From: Craspedostauros australis
Lineage: Eukaryota > Bacillariophyta > Bacillariophyceae > Mastogloiales > Achnanthaceae
Direction of reading: 5' to 3'
Assembly: GCA_026770025.1 (NCBI GenBank)
Contig: JAMXDE010000016.1
Coordinates: forward strand, 372,001-436,000
Length of the DNA stretch: 64,000 bases
Program-made: the position numbers and the translations under genes
Notes under the pieces: generated by a model
What the model was told of the DNA's origin: nothing
Seen by the model: the letters and a program-made list of their open reading frames with translations, nothing else
Database searches by the model: none
Shown: one piece after another, positions 41,672-51,134 of the stretch
Position numbering within the stretch: position 1 is the stretch's first letter
Layout: the number at the start of each line of letters is the position of its first letter

Positions 41672-44425
41672 ATGATCCACACCAAGGCAGCCTTCGTCAC
41701 CTTTCTCGCTCTCGCCAACACGGCAACGGTCCACGCCGTGCTCCGCGGCAACAGGACTCCTGTGGATCCAACCGAGGAACTCCACACGATGATGATGAAG
41801 ACCCGCATCCTCAAGGCCGGCGACACAACGACCAACAAGGGCAACAAGAACAACCAAGTGCCACCCACTGAAAACCCGGCTGGCGCAGAAACAACCGCGC
41901 CAACCGCGTTGCCTACTGGGCCGCCGACAGGCTTGATTTCGGAGATGCCCTCTATGACGCCTGTCGCTCAGCCAACTGCTTTGCCGACCTCTCAACCGAC
42001 TCTCCTGCCAACATCCGAGCCAACAGCGCCTCCATCCGGCTTTGATTCCACCATCGAGGTCATTTGCAAGCCGGATGGCAAAACTGCCATCACAACAGAA
42101 GAGAGAAGCGCCAAGACCATCATCTGCGATGCTAACAAGCCATCCTGCCGCGAAGCCATCACCGCCGTCAAAGAATCCGAGCAGCTGCAGAACTTCTTCG
42201 CATGCGCAGGAGACCTTGGTGAAGGAGCTGCACGCAAGCTCTTCAACCAGTACGCGTCGCATGACGTGCTCGCTGGGCAACTCGCGATGATCACTGCCAC
42301 CAACGCGATCCTCGTCACAGAACGTCCGGACGCAATGGGGGAGACGTGCATGGCCATCGGAATGGCGCAGTCGCCGCCTGTCACCGACCCATGCTGCCAA
42401 GGATCCTCGGGATGCACCTCAGTCACCGGTTCTGCCTCCAACTCTCCTCCATTCATGACCGTCGCGATCACTGCCTGCACCGGTGATAGCGCCTGCAAGG
42501 ACATGGGACCCAATTCCCTCGTCCTCGATTCCTCATGCACTGGTGAGAGTGCATGCGAATTGATGAACGAAAATAAAATCAACCCATCCATCACAGGGGT
42601 CACCTTCGTTGGCGAGATGGCATGCACCACCCCTCAATCTTGCGAGGGAGTGGGACGTCGTTCTCATGGTGATGTCACCATTCAGACCGGAGCATGTGTT
42701 GGATCAGAGGCATGCAATGCAGCTGGACGCCGCGTCGTGCAGAAGGCCCCCATGCGCATCCGCAGCCACATCGACATCGGGGCGAATGCGTGCGTCGGCA
42801 GCAATGCCTGCAAGGATGCCCATTCCACTGTCAACTATGGTACTGGTGGCAAGTCTGCAGGCAGCTTGACCATTGGTGCTGGTGGTTGCGCTGCTGATGG
42901 GTCGTGCGAGAAGATGGGCTTCAATGACCTAATGAAGACGGACATCATCGTTCCTCCTGGTGGATGCGGCAGCGTCGAAGGCTGCAGGGGATGCATGACG
43001 AAGACGGAGTGCAGCCCTGATGAATTCTACTTCATCAGCGATGTCGATGGGGCCTGTCCAAAGGGAGACAGCAGCTCCGGGGGCAATCCTACTGGTGACA
43101 AAGTGGATGAGTACTGCATTGGCAAGGACACTTTGCCCACAGACTGTCCGACGTTCTTTCCCACCCCATTTCCCACTGTGTCGGCTGAACCCACGCCCGT
43201 TCCAACCAGCATGCCTTCCGATGAGCCGTCTCAATTTCCCTCTGGCCTGCCGTCCAATCAGCCATCTACTCTACCGTCCGCACTCCCATCCGCACTCCCA
43301 TCCACCCTGCCATCTGACATGCCATCATCAAAATCGCAGCCTTCGCAAGAGCCTACAAGAACAAGCAGCCCAACTCTCACCCCAGCATCCTTCACAGTAG
43401 GATGTCTCTCAACACCGGGTGATGGCACGTCAATGTTCAATAGGGTCACTGGTGACGTATTGTGCGATGGTGCAACAGGCACATGCGCAACCTTTGTCAA
43501 TGCGGTTGATGCTCTGACTGATGAGGGGAAGCGCCAGATGGTCAAGAGCATCTTTGGATGCAATGATGCAGACACTCCGCAGCCCGTGACGTTGCAGGTG
43601 GCGCAGAAACGCTTTGATAAGATCAAGAACGACGAAAGTGTGACCAACGCATTGTTGGCAATCGCGAAGGAAGACACGAAGCTCTTCACTGGTAGCGCAT
43701 CTGCGGTGACGAATGCGTGCAGTGATGACTGTTGCAGTGGTAATAATGCTTGCACCATTGAACCTGTTGATGGCAGTGTCATGACGGTGAGCTCAGGATC
43801 ATGTACTGGAAATATTGCATGCATATTCGCACGCCCCAATGCAATCATACTTGACAGTTGCAAGGGCCTTGGTGCCTGCTTCCGGTTGGGCAATTTCGAC
43901 CCAGATCAGCCAGCTGCCGGTGTCGAAGTCGGGTCCAGGGTGATCGGACCAAAAGCTTGTGTCGAGCGACAGAGTTGCAACCATCTTGGAGCGAATATCT
44001 TTGGCAATATACGACTGGAAGAAGGAGCATGCAATGAACCCGAGGCATGCAATCGCATTGCAAACCGCGCAAGCCAAGGATCTACACCCACGACACTAAT
44101 CGTGACAAGCGTCTTCGTCGGAGAGAAGGCCTGCACAGGGGAGTTTGCTTGTAGGGACTTGCATGCAGAAAATCCGTCGGCCAAATTTACAGGAAACGTG
44201 ATCATCGAAGACGGTGCCTGCTCGGGTGCGAGCACGTGCAATGGTCTTGGCACCAGTGGCAGTGCAACCAATGACATCATCATCAGAGCAGGAGTGTGTA
44301 CGACAGAAATCACCTGCAACGGTTGCGCCCGAGAACCATTGTGTGCGTCACCTACCGAGACGTATGTAATCGACGACGCCACAGACTGCCCTGGACCATC
44401 CCCATCTGCCTGTGAAGAACTCTAA
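41672..44425 (+). CDS. Secreted Cys-rich repeat protein with Pro/Thr/Ser linkers
   Basis: The protein is 917 residues. A signal peptide (KAAFVTFLALANTATVHA) is followed by a Pro/Thr-rich linker with PTxxPTS-type repeats (ALPTSQPTLLPTSEPTAPPS, about residues 70-125). Two homologous modules follow, about 125-465 and 575-915, separated by a second Pro/Ser linker (MPSDEPSQFPSGLPSNQPST). Each module has a helical start and then many short units of the form C-x-G-x-x-A-C (SCTGESACELM, ACVGSEACNAAG, ACVGSNACKDA, ACSGASTCNGLG). Each ends alike (VEGCRGCMTKTECSPDEFYF and ITCNGCAREPLCASPTETYV). The periodic Cys/Gly units suggest a disulfide-stabilised repeat fold, possibly a solenoid. It is probably a cell-wall or extracellular protein; no enzyme motif is visible. 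The two modules arose by internal duplication. Confidence 0.8.
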   Translation: MIHTKAAFVTFLALANTATVHAVLRGNRTPVDPTEELHTMMMKTRILKAGDTTTNKGNKNNQVPPTENPAGAETTAPTALPTGPPTGLISEMPSMTPVAQPTALPTSQPTLLPTSEPTAPPSGFDSTIEVICKPDGKTAITTEERSAKTIICDANKPSCREAITAVKESEQLQNFFACAGDLGEGAARKLFNQYASHDVLAGQLAMITATNAILVTERPDAMGETCMAIGMAQSPPVTDPCCQGSSGCTSVTGSASNSPPFMTVAITACTGDSACKDMGPNSLVLDSSCTGESACELMNENKINPSITGVTFVGEMACTTPQSCEGVGRRSHGDVTIQTGACVGSEACNAAGRRVVQKAPMRIRSHIDIGANACVGSNACKDAHSTVNYGTGGKSAGSLTIGAGGCAADGSCEKMGFNDLMKTDIIVPPGGCGSVEGCRGCMTKTECSPDEFYFISDVDGACPKGDSSSGGNPTGDKVDEYCIGKDTLPTDCPTFFPTPFPTVSAEPTPVPTSMPSDEPSQFPSGLPSNQPSTLPSALPSALPSTLPSDMPSSKSQPSQEPTRTSSPTLTPASFTVGCLSTPGDGTSMFNRVTGDVLCDGATGTCATFVNAVDALTDEGKRQMVKSIFGCNDADTPQPVTLQVAQKRFDKIKNDESVTNALLAIAKEDTKLFTGSASAVTNACSDDCCSGNNACTIEPVDGSVMTVSSGSCTGNIACIFARPNAIILDSCKGLGACFRLGNFDPDQPAAGVEVGSRVIGPKACVERQSCNHLGANIFGNIRLEEGACNEPEACNRIANRASQGSTPTTLIVTSVFVGEKACTGEFACRDLHAENPSAKFTGNVIIEDGACSGASTCNGLGTSGSATNDIIIRAGVCTTEITCNGCAREPLCASPTETYVIDDATDCPGPSPSACEEL

Positions 44426-45633
44426 GAGCCCCTCGAACGAGTCGATCGACACTTTGAAATGAACAGTCTAATACCCGTATGAGTGACCGATGGTGCAGTC
44501 GCGCCTAGTCGTGAATCAGATTATCGTAAAATTTAAAATGGCATATAAAAACAAATCTAGACCACCGTACGATCTTATCCATATAAAAATGGTCTTCATC
44601 CGACCTTTGCTTCAAAAGTTATACGCCCTTATCTACCACGCACATCGCCGTGTTATTTCCCCTAGTGAATGTTCCGTGCTTTTGGGGCACGTTCCCAGCG
44701 AAGGCCTGTTCTCAACCGGTTGATGAACCGTTTGTTGTTGAGACTTAAGCAGGAAACTGAAGAGAGAGGATCGATGTGAACTGGTATTAATTTGAATAGG
44801 TTGTAAATTACTATCGAAGGGATTATGGTGGGAACTTGTTCAGCTGGAGAAGTCATAGAAAAGTAAACGTGCAAAGCCATGGGATAAGGCGCCTTTTGGT
44901 AAGACCAAACAAAGCAGCTCCTTCTCTTGTAGATGCACTTGATGCATATCTTCTCTATGGAAGTCTGGTCGGAATCTTCTGATTCAGAACAAGGAAGAGC
45001 CTCTCTGTTCTTGTGTGGCCTGCAATCTGATTGGTTGTATTGGCAGGTAACAGAAGGAAGTAATGCACTTGCAGATGGAGGATTGATTGTGTCAGAGCAG
45101 ATGATGATGGGCAAGACGCAAGATCGAATTGTCATGAATGCTCAATTGGTGTCTGATCTTGCACCTTGTCTGGATTCACTATCCATTGTGTCCTTGTTGT
45201 GCGTTTCATGCAAATCAGTGAGTCCTGGTGTCGTATGAGCAATTCAATTTGTTCTCATGAGGACCCACGTGATCTGACTTGGAGCTCCAATACGATTTTG
45301 GAACTAGCGTGTCCCAACTCGTCTCATCTTTTCTTCATCGTGTTTGGAGCAATTCCGACGATGACGCAGGTCGCTGATGGCGGATGTTCGGTGTTGGCGC
45401 GCATGTTTGCAACAGTGCGGAAGATGTGGCGGCTGCACTGTACGAGTACGAGTGGATGACGTTCGATCAAGTTCCAAAGAATCATCGGCAGAATCGCAAC
45501 AACAAGAAGAGGAAGGCCATTATCACTGCCAACGTCATTCTCTCATTCACTCATTCTCTATCTGTTATCTATCCATCCATCTCTCCCCCAGGGACCACAC
45601 ATTCTCGTCGCAACGAAAGAAAGACCATCAATC
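44426..45633. promoter_or_regulatory. Intergenic region upstream of the overlapping plastid gene pair
   Basis: These 1.2 kb have no recognisable gene. TGACGT at 45457-45462 and ACGTCA at 45532-45537 lie 100-180 bases before the first start codon. A frame open from 45384 through both genes is in the register of the second protein and carries no homologous-looking sequence before it. Confidence 0.4.
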
Positions 45634-46005
45634 ATGCAATGTCGACTGAATTTGATGCTTGTCGTGGCTGCCTCGATCTTGGTGATCGCTGCGCAGCGCA
45701 CGACAGCGTTCACCCCCATCGCAGGTGCGGCACGGTCGATCACGGCGCTGCATGCCGAGGAGACGACCGTCGAGGTGTGCAGCTTCAAAGATTGCAAGCG
45801 CGCGGGTGGAGGCCCGCGCCTTCTCAAGCTGATCAACGAGGTCATCGACGAGAAGGATCTCGCGGCGCAATTCAAGGTCACGGACTGCGAATGCCAAGGC
45901 GAATGCGGCTACGGACCCAACGCCGTGATCAACGGAAAGATCGTCAACAGGATCAAGGGACGCGAGGCCGTGGAATCGGCGCTCGGCATCGTCGACGAAT
46001 CGTAA
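45634..46005 (+). CDS. Plastid-targeted thioredoxin-like 2Fe-2S ferredoxin-type protein
   Basis: The protein is 123 residues. A signal peptide (LMLVVAASILVIAAQRTTA) ends at Phe26 (TAFTPIAG), followed by a short Arg/Ser transit region, so it should enter the plastid. The mature domain of about 80 residues is a thioredoxin-like 2Fe-2S ferredoxin: VEVCSFKDCKRAGGGPRLL, then TDCECQGECGYGPNAVINGK. Cys49, Cys54, Cys85, Cys87 and Cys91 are candidate cluster ligands. The Cys spacing (CX4C and CXCX3C) differs from the classical C-x(10-12)-C plus C-x3-C pattern, though such variants are common in algal members. The partner is unknown. Its TAA shares its last base with the ATG of the next frame. Confidence 0.8.
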   Translation: MQCRLNLMLVVAASILVIAAQRTTAFTPIAGAARSITALHAEETTVEVCSFKDCKRAGGGPRLLKLINEVIDEKDLAAQFKVTDCECQGECGYGPNAVINGKIVNRIKGREAVESALGIVDES

Positions 46006-46619
46006 TGCGCAAGTCGTCGCGGCCCGCCGCAATGGTGTTGGTGATTGTTGCCTTCGTCATGGTGGTACTGTCGGCTCCTTTTGATCTGCTGCAGATGCAG
46101 GCGTCGGTGGTTGACGCATTTGTGGCGAAGCCGATGTCGCCGACACGCTTCGCGTTGCGCAACGGGATCAGTAGAAGGATACAGTCAGCGACGTCATCAT
46201 CATCATCACCACACATCATTAGAGGAAGCCGTACGCGCGGCATCAAACGGACATTTCCGATTCGTGGCAAAGCGTTGCTGGCTGCCAATTCTGATTTCTC
46301 GGAGGAAGACTTCCCGCCCGCTGGCGAGCACATCAACGATCTATCATGGCGCGTCAACAAGCTACGTTTGGAGGAAGAGAATAAGAAGCGCTTTCTGAAG
46401 GCCAAGCCTCGATTCTTGCCGTATGACGAGTGTCGCAAATGGGTGCAAGCAATTGGGAGGTGGAAGACCGAGGAGGATTGGACGGATTGGATCGCGATGG
46501 GCGAGAAGCGCAATGCTTACATTCCATCGTGTCCGGATCAATACTATGGAGGACGAGGCGAGTGGATATCGTGGGAGCACTTTCTTGGGACGCAGCCATC
46601 GAACGATAGCAATACCTGA
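46005..46619 (+). CDS. Plastid-targeted protein with one integrase-repeat-like unit
   Basis: The protein is 204 residues, starting at the ATG inside TAATG; a second ATG lies nine codons on. The hydrophobic signal (VLVIVAFVMVVLSA) and the junction DAFVAKP (Phe39), then a Ser/Arg-rich region to about residue 90, indicate complex-plastid targeting. The C-terminal 60 residues (LPYDECRKWVQAIGRWKTEE, then IPSCPDQYYGG and EWISWEHFLGT) match a short repeat often seen in algae, oomycetes and large DNA viruses. That repeat is called the phage-integrase repeat unit and reads roughly LPFxEAR...W...IP..PD..Y...W.SW..WLG. Its function is unknown. No integrase catalytic domain is present. Confidence 0.7.
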   Translation: MRKSSRPAAMVLVIVAFVMVVLSAPFDLLQMQASVVDAFVAKPMSPTRFALRNGISRRIQSATSSSSSPHIIRGSRTRGIKRTFPIRGKALLAANSDFSEEDFPPAGEHINDLSWRVNKLRLEEENKKRFLKAKPRFLPYDECRKWVQAIGRWKTEEDWTDWIAMGEKRNAYIPSCPDQYYGGRGEWISWEHFLGTQPSNDSNT

Positions 46620-47345
46620 GGACCAGCAAGCATGATGATGATGTCAATAGTCACAGCAAGGTTTTGCCAAAGGAGGCAACTATTCTTGGATCTAATGGGT
46701 GCCGAATGAATCTCTCTTTGCTTCAAGCTTTGTTTCGCCAAAGTGATTCCTGCATTCATTGATTTGTCAATTTGCTTGTTTGTTCGCCACTGTTGGTCTC
46801 CTTCATTTGCACAGTTGCACACTCGCATTTATCCACGGTGACTGGGGTTTGGAAGGGATCTCGCATCTGAGCATCGTATAATAGTTGGTAGTGTTGAAGG
46901 TGCGTTACTGTACGACGTTCATGCTCTCGAGGAAGCACTCTCCGTGTCGCCCTGCGGTTCAGCAATTTGCTGCTGTCTGGCAAGACGAGTAGTATGAACA
47001 CCATTGTCACATGCTGGTATCATTCTCGTCAACATCCACACCAACGTCTTCGCGCATTTTTATTACGCCAGACGAAGTGACAGTCCGTGCGTGTATGTGT
47101 TTGTGTGTGTCATCTTCGTGTTCGTTTCCAATCCATGGTGGCACTCGAACATCAAAGACATACGGCTGTGCGAAGTAGATTCGTACGCGTACGGTACTCC
47201 GTGCCAACACATCACCACCGAGGGATGCAAAGAAATACTCAAGATCAAATGCTATCACATGCGATTGTATGCCTGTGTGATGTTTGCCCATCACCACTCT
47301 CTTTCATTTTCTCTCTCTCCCTGTGTTCTCTCTTCTGTCTATTTT
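46620..47345. other. Convergent 3' interval
   Basis: These 725 bases lie between the 3' ends of the overlapping plastid gene pair and SF3B6. Only short frames are present. No gene or RNA is recognised. Confidence 0.4.
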
Positions 47346-47738
47346 CTAGTTGGAAGCCTTCATCTTGGCCTTCTTCGCCTTGACTTGGCGACGCAATTCT
47401 TCCAGCTCCTCTTGCTTCTCCGCTGCCTGCACTCGTTTCTGGAACTTGGCCGGCTGGTAGTACAGAACGATGAGGTATCGTCCACCGACGTTGAAGCCGC
47501 TGAGATGATCTACGGCAGCCTTGGCGTCGTAAATGTCCTCGTAGACAACAAATGCCGTTCCCTTCGTGTCCTTGTCCTTGTCGCCCAATCGTATCTGAAA
47601 GACAGCGCCGTACTTGCCGAATATCGTGTACAGCTCTTCTGTTGTGATCTTGAACGGGAGGTTGCGCACGAAGAGAATGCGGTTCACCTCCGGTGGCAAC
47701 CGCGAGGTTGAGTTCTTTTTCGAGTCATTGTTTGACAT
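47346..47738 (-). CDS. SF3B6: Splicing factor 3B subunit 6 (SF3b14a/p14)
   Basis: The protein is 130 residues from the chosen ATG at 47738 (MSNNDSKKNSTSRLPPEVNR). The frame is open 19 codons further, but the family begins just before RLPPEVNRILFVRNLPFKIT. It is one RRM with RNP2 (ILFVRNLPF) and RNP1 (KGTAFVVYED). The family-specific stretches IYDAKAAVDHLSGFNVGGRY and LIVLYYQPAKFQKR follow, and then a basic coiled-coil tail. In the U2 snRNP, p14 sits at the branch-site adenosine and binds SF3B1. The gene is intronless and its identity is clear. Confidence 0.95.
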   Translation of the reverse strand: MSNNDSKKNSTSRLPPEVNRILFVRNLPFKITTEELYTIFGKYGAVFQIRLGDKDKDTKGTAFVVYEDIYDAKAAVDHLSGFNVGGRYLIVLYYQPAKFQKRVQAAEKQEELEELRRQVKAKKAKMKASN

Positions 47739-48166
47739 GGTGATTGCAATACTCTTCGAAGCTCGTTGTGGCGAAAGGTGATACTGCAGCAGCAAAGAAG
47801 GAAGGTGGCAAGAAGGTGGTGTTGATCCTGATTGGTGGGTGTTGTGGTCGTTCCGGTTGTCACGACTGTTGCTTGCGTTGATGCTGCTCTCTCACGTTTG
47901 TGTGTGTGTTGGTTGGTTTCGGCAATCACCATCGTCACCTGTTTCGGTTTTGGTCTTGTTTTGCAGTTTTTGTTGGTTGTCTTTCGTACCGTCCGTCTGT
48001 CGTCAGAATTGCAATAGAATGTCGAGGGTAGAGAATCGAATTCGGTCCATCTACGATCTAGCTACACAGTCCTGGAATGATCGCAAGTACTCAATGATGC
48101 CCTTGCATTGCAATGCTTGCATACAACTGAATATAATACGAGTAGAACACACGAGTGATCTACCAT
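47739..48166. promoter_or_regulatory. SF3B6 promoter region
   Basis: These 430 bases lie between the SF3B6 start and the 3' end of the BTB gene, both on the minus strand. They are T/G-rich on the plus strand. Nothing specific is recognised. Confidence 0.4.
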
Positions 48167-50287
48167 CTATTTCCTCCAGCTGCTGCTGGCATGCGAGTAA
48201 TCCATGATGACGGAGGTGGGTGACTTCGAGTCACCTTTCTCCACTGTGACGGAACGAGAGAATACGGATCCTTCAAAATAGCGCGAGGCATAGGATGTCG
48301 CCAAGCTCGAGACACTGAGCGGGTTGAGCTCCACGTCATCTTCGTTGCCGCTGATGCGATGTTGCCGATGATAGCCTGGAGGCGGCTGCCGTTCCGATGT
48401 GGATTGTGCATCCCTCACTTGCTCTGCTTGTTGCCGTTGTTGTTGATGTTGCTGTGAATGGCTGTTGCTTTGGCTATGGCTGTGACCATGGCTGTGACTT
48501 TGACTATGATCATGGCGATACTGAGTCTGCTGTTGCTTCGGCTGCTGTTGCATGTGCAGCTTCCGGATTTCTTGCTGCACGAGCACGAAGTCCCTCTCCC
48601 ACTTGGTTCGCACCGTCTCCCATTCGCGACGTTCCGTCTCCCAATTCCATTTGTCCTCCTCCCAAACGCGTCGTTGATCAGCCCACCCCTTCTTCTCCGT
48701 TTGGAACGCCTCCTGCATGCGCTCGTTCACCATACGTTGCTCCGCAATCTCCGCCTTCAGCGTGTTGCGTGACGTCTCCAACGTCTCCCGCAGTTGAACT
48801 TCCTGCACGCGTGATGCTTCCAGGAGTTCCTTCACGCGACGATACTTCACCTGATTCGAATCGAGCTTCTCCACCAGCATCCGCTCGCGGTCCTCGGACT
48901 CTCGCAGCGCTCCTTCCATGTGACGTTCGCGACGTTTGCCTTTGTCCAGGGAGTCCTTCAGACGTTTCTCACGCATGACGGCTGAGTCCAGCTTTTCGTA
49001 AGCCGCATCGCGATCCTGCATGATCTGAGCCTCGCTACGCTTGGTCTGGTCGATGGTCTGTTGCATTTCGGACAGCGCACCTGAAGATCTCGTCAAGAAT
49101 TCTTGAAAGATCCTGCTCGTGACGAAAGATGGCAACTTGTTGAGAACCTTGCCGATCGTTTGACCTTCCACCGTGATGGCAGTGAGGTTCCTCCAGTTGC
49201 GAACGATGACACGCACGCATCGTGTTTGGAGGCAGGTCAATTGGTTTGCAGGTGCGCAATCTTTGCCGGCGCTGCTGTTCTTGGTCCCACCAACGGTGCC
49301 CTTGCAAACGACGCCATTGCTCGTATTTCCGTTGCAATCGATCGTCGATGGGGATAGAGAAGGTGTCGTGGTGAACTGATGCTTGCTCTTGCGACGGATA
49401 TCGGCCTCAATTTCCAACAGCTTGATGGCAGCGTTGAATTCGATAATGGGGAGCCGATCGCGGCTGGTGAGCATCTCGAACATGACACCGTCCAGTCTGT
49501 CGCGATTGGTGATGCAGAACGATGCCACCAGTTGACTCAAGTGCGCCTGGCTTGCTTCAGGATCGGCGGTGGTGGAGACGTGCGGTGCTGCCGACGACAC
49601 GATGATGAGGAAGAAATGCGGCGTGAATTTCCAAAGAATCGGCGAGGACGGGTCGATGTGCAGTATCTCCTTTGCGCACAGGCGCGCCACCAGCGTCGAC
49701 GTTTCCTGCTGATCGAAGTAGATGGAGTCCTCGTAGTACTTCGTGAGGTTGAGCAGTGATAGATCGTTGCGGATGAATGCCTTGACTTCCTGTTGCAAAC
49801 TGGTCTGCACGAAGAGCTGAGCAAGGTAGGACATGCCAACGGCCGTGCCGGTCGTCAGTTGGAATTCGTTGGAATTATACACGTATCCCAAGAACTGCGG
49901 GATGAGATGACAAGCGTATTCATTCATCGTCAGGGTGCAGCTGTTGACTTCTTTGGGACCACCCTTCGGTTCTCGCGTTGCTCTCGAGCTGCGAGATCCG
50001 CGCGAACCATTCGACGCGCTGGAGGCATCGTTCTTGCGGCCACGGATGAGATCGCGGAGGTATCCACATTTGCGCGGGCCCACAGCCAGAACGACTCGAT
50101 GGACATGATACAGCGACGAATCGCCAGTGCGGTCGTTGACGATCTCCAGGGTGAAGTCGCTCAGACTCTTGGACGGGTGCATGCGCCAATCTAGATTGGC
50201 CTCCTCGTCATCCTCGCTGATGGATGAACCGTTGCTCATGCTGTCCATGCTGCTGCTTCGACTGCTGATCCCCCGTGCTTGTTCCAA
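48167..50287 (-). CDS. BTB/POZ-domain protein with BACK-like region and long coiled coil
   Basis: The protein is 706 residues. A Ser/Asp-rich N-terminus leads into a BTB domain at about residues 35-165 (SLSDFTLEIVNDRTGDSSLY, HVHRVVLAVGPRKCGYLRDL, IPQFLGYVYNSNEFQLTTGT, SYLAQLFVQTSLQQEVKAFI). A Ser/Gly-rich insertion sits in the middle of it. A BACK-like helical region follows (LTKYYEDSIYFDQQETSTLV, ILWKFTPHFFLIIV). Residues 410-590 are a continuous coiled coil rich in Glu/Arg (WADQRRVWEEDKWNWETERR). Next is a His/Ser/Gln-rich stretch (HDHSQSHSHGHSHSQSNSHS) and a C-terminal tail. BTB proteins often act as cullin-3 adaptors or oligomeric scaffolds; which applies here is not evident. The His-rich tract could bind metal or be mere low complexity. 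Confidence 0.8.
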   Translation of the reverse strand: MEQARGISSRSSSMDSMSNGSSISEDDEEANLDWRMHPSKSLSDFTLEIVNDRTGDSSLYHVHRVVLAVGPRKCGYLRDLIRGRKNDASSASNGSRGSRSSRATREPKGGPKEVNSCTLTMNEYACHLIPQFLGYVYNSNEFQLTTGTAVGMSYLAQLFVQTSLQQEVKAFIRNDLSLLNLTKYYEDSIYFDQQETSTLVARLCAKEILHIDPSSPILWKFTPHFFLIIVSSAAPHVSTTADPEASQAHLSQLVASFCITNRDRLDGVMFEMLTSRDRLPIIEFNAAIKLLEIEADIRRKSKHQFTTTPSLSPSTIDCNGNTSNGVVCKGTVGGTKNSSAGKDCAPANQLTCLQTRCVRVIVRNWRNLTAITVEGQTIGKVLNKLPSFVTSRIFQEFLTRSSGALSEMQQTIDQTKRSEAQIMQDRDAAYEKLDSAVMREKRLKDSLDKGKRRERHMEGALRESEDRERMLVEKLDSNQVKYRRVKELLEASRVQEVQLRETLETSRNTLKAEIAEQRMVNERMQEAFQTEKKGWADQRRVWEEDKWNWETERREWETVRTKWERDFVLVQQEIRKLHMQQQPKQQQTQYRHDHSQSHSHGHSHSQSNSHSQQHQQQRQQAEQVRDAQSTSERQPPPGYHRQHRISGNEDDVELNPLSVSSLATSYASRYFEGSVFSRSVTVEKGDSKSPTSVIMDYSHASSSWRK

Positions 50288-51134
50288 TGACCACCGGGTA
50301 TCAATGCACTCAGTGTCTCGCTCGTTCCGTTGATTCGCAGATGTCGCACACTCCAGAGAGTTGCTCAGTTGTTGAGACGAGATGTCAGAGTAGAGACGCG
50401 GATGTCGCTATTGTTGATGGTGTGTACGTATGACTCGCGGTACGAATATGATCCTACTGCCACACCACACACGATACTGACACGAGGAAGTGGTGCCGCA
50501 GTTGTTGCGCTTTCGATGCTGTCTCGTCCGCATCTGCCTGCGTTGATTTTTCTGTTGTTTTGTGACATGTGGAGTGAATTCGTGGAAGAAATTGGCGAGT
50601 AATAACGTCTATTTAACCATCAATGTCCCTCCACTGTGGACTCGTTCGAATTGATGTTACATCAATCTGGTTCGGGTCGTGGATGCCAACTGCGACACTT
50701 CTCTTTGCGAATTCGCGTTTTGTGTCGTTTCCCAAACACGAACACAAACACACCCACAAACATGCCAAAGCCTCCACATCAAGAGTCACAGGCGCGAAGC
50801 TGAGCCGATGGGAGGTGGAAGGTGGAACGAGCTCAATGTTCTCCACAAGGAGGGAGAGGGAGGAAGAGGGGCGTAGCCATTGACGACTCATGCACAGTGT
50901 GGGATCAAGCTGATGCTGCGCACGGATGAACAAGTGATTGCAAACACGCAGCCCACTTGATGCAGTTGACGCATCTGATACATGTTCAGAGGGCAAATAC
51001 GAGTACGGACACATTCGTCCATAAATCCATCATCGATTGTCTTACTCTCCGGCGAGAGAGACATCAAGGCAACGAGGGAAGAATCGCAACTCTCGAACCG
51101 ACGCAGCGAAAACCAGGAAGTGAACGCACCCAAC
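50288..51134. promoter_or_regulatory. Divergent promoter region, BTB / DUF2867-like
   Basis: These 850 bases lie between two divergent genes. A cacaaacacacccac-type run lies around 50740-50760. No gene is recognised. Confidence 0.4.

Noticed and set aside
45384-46004. N-terminal extension of the second overlapping plastid protein through the first gene
   Set aside because: The extension reads the 2Fe-2S gene in a shifted frame with no protein-like pattern; the signal peptide after ATG 46005 marks the true start.
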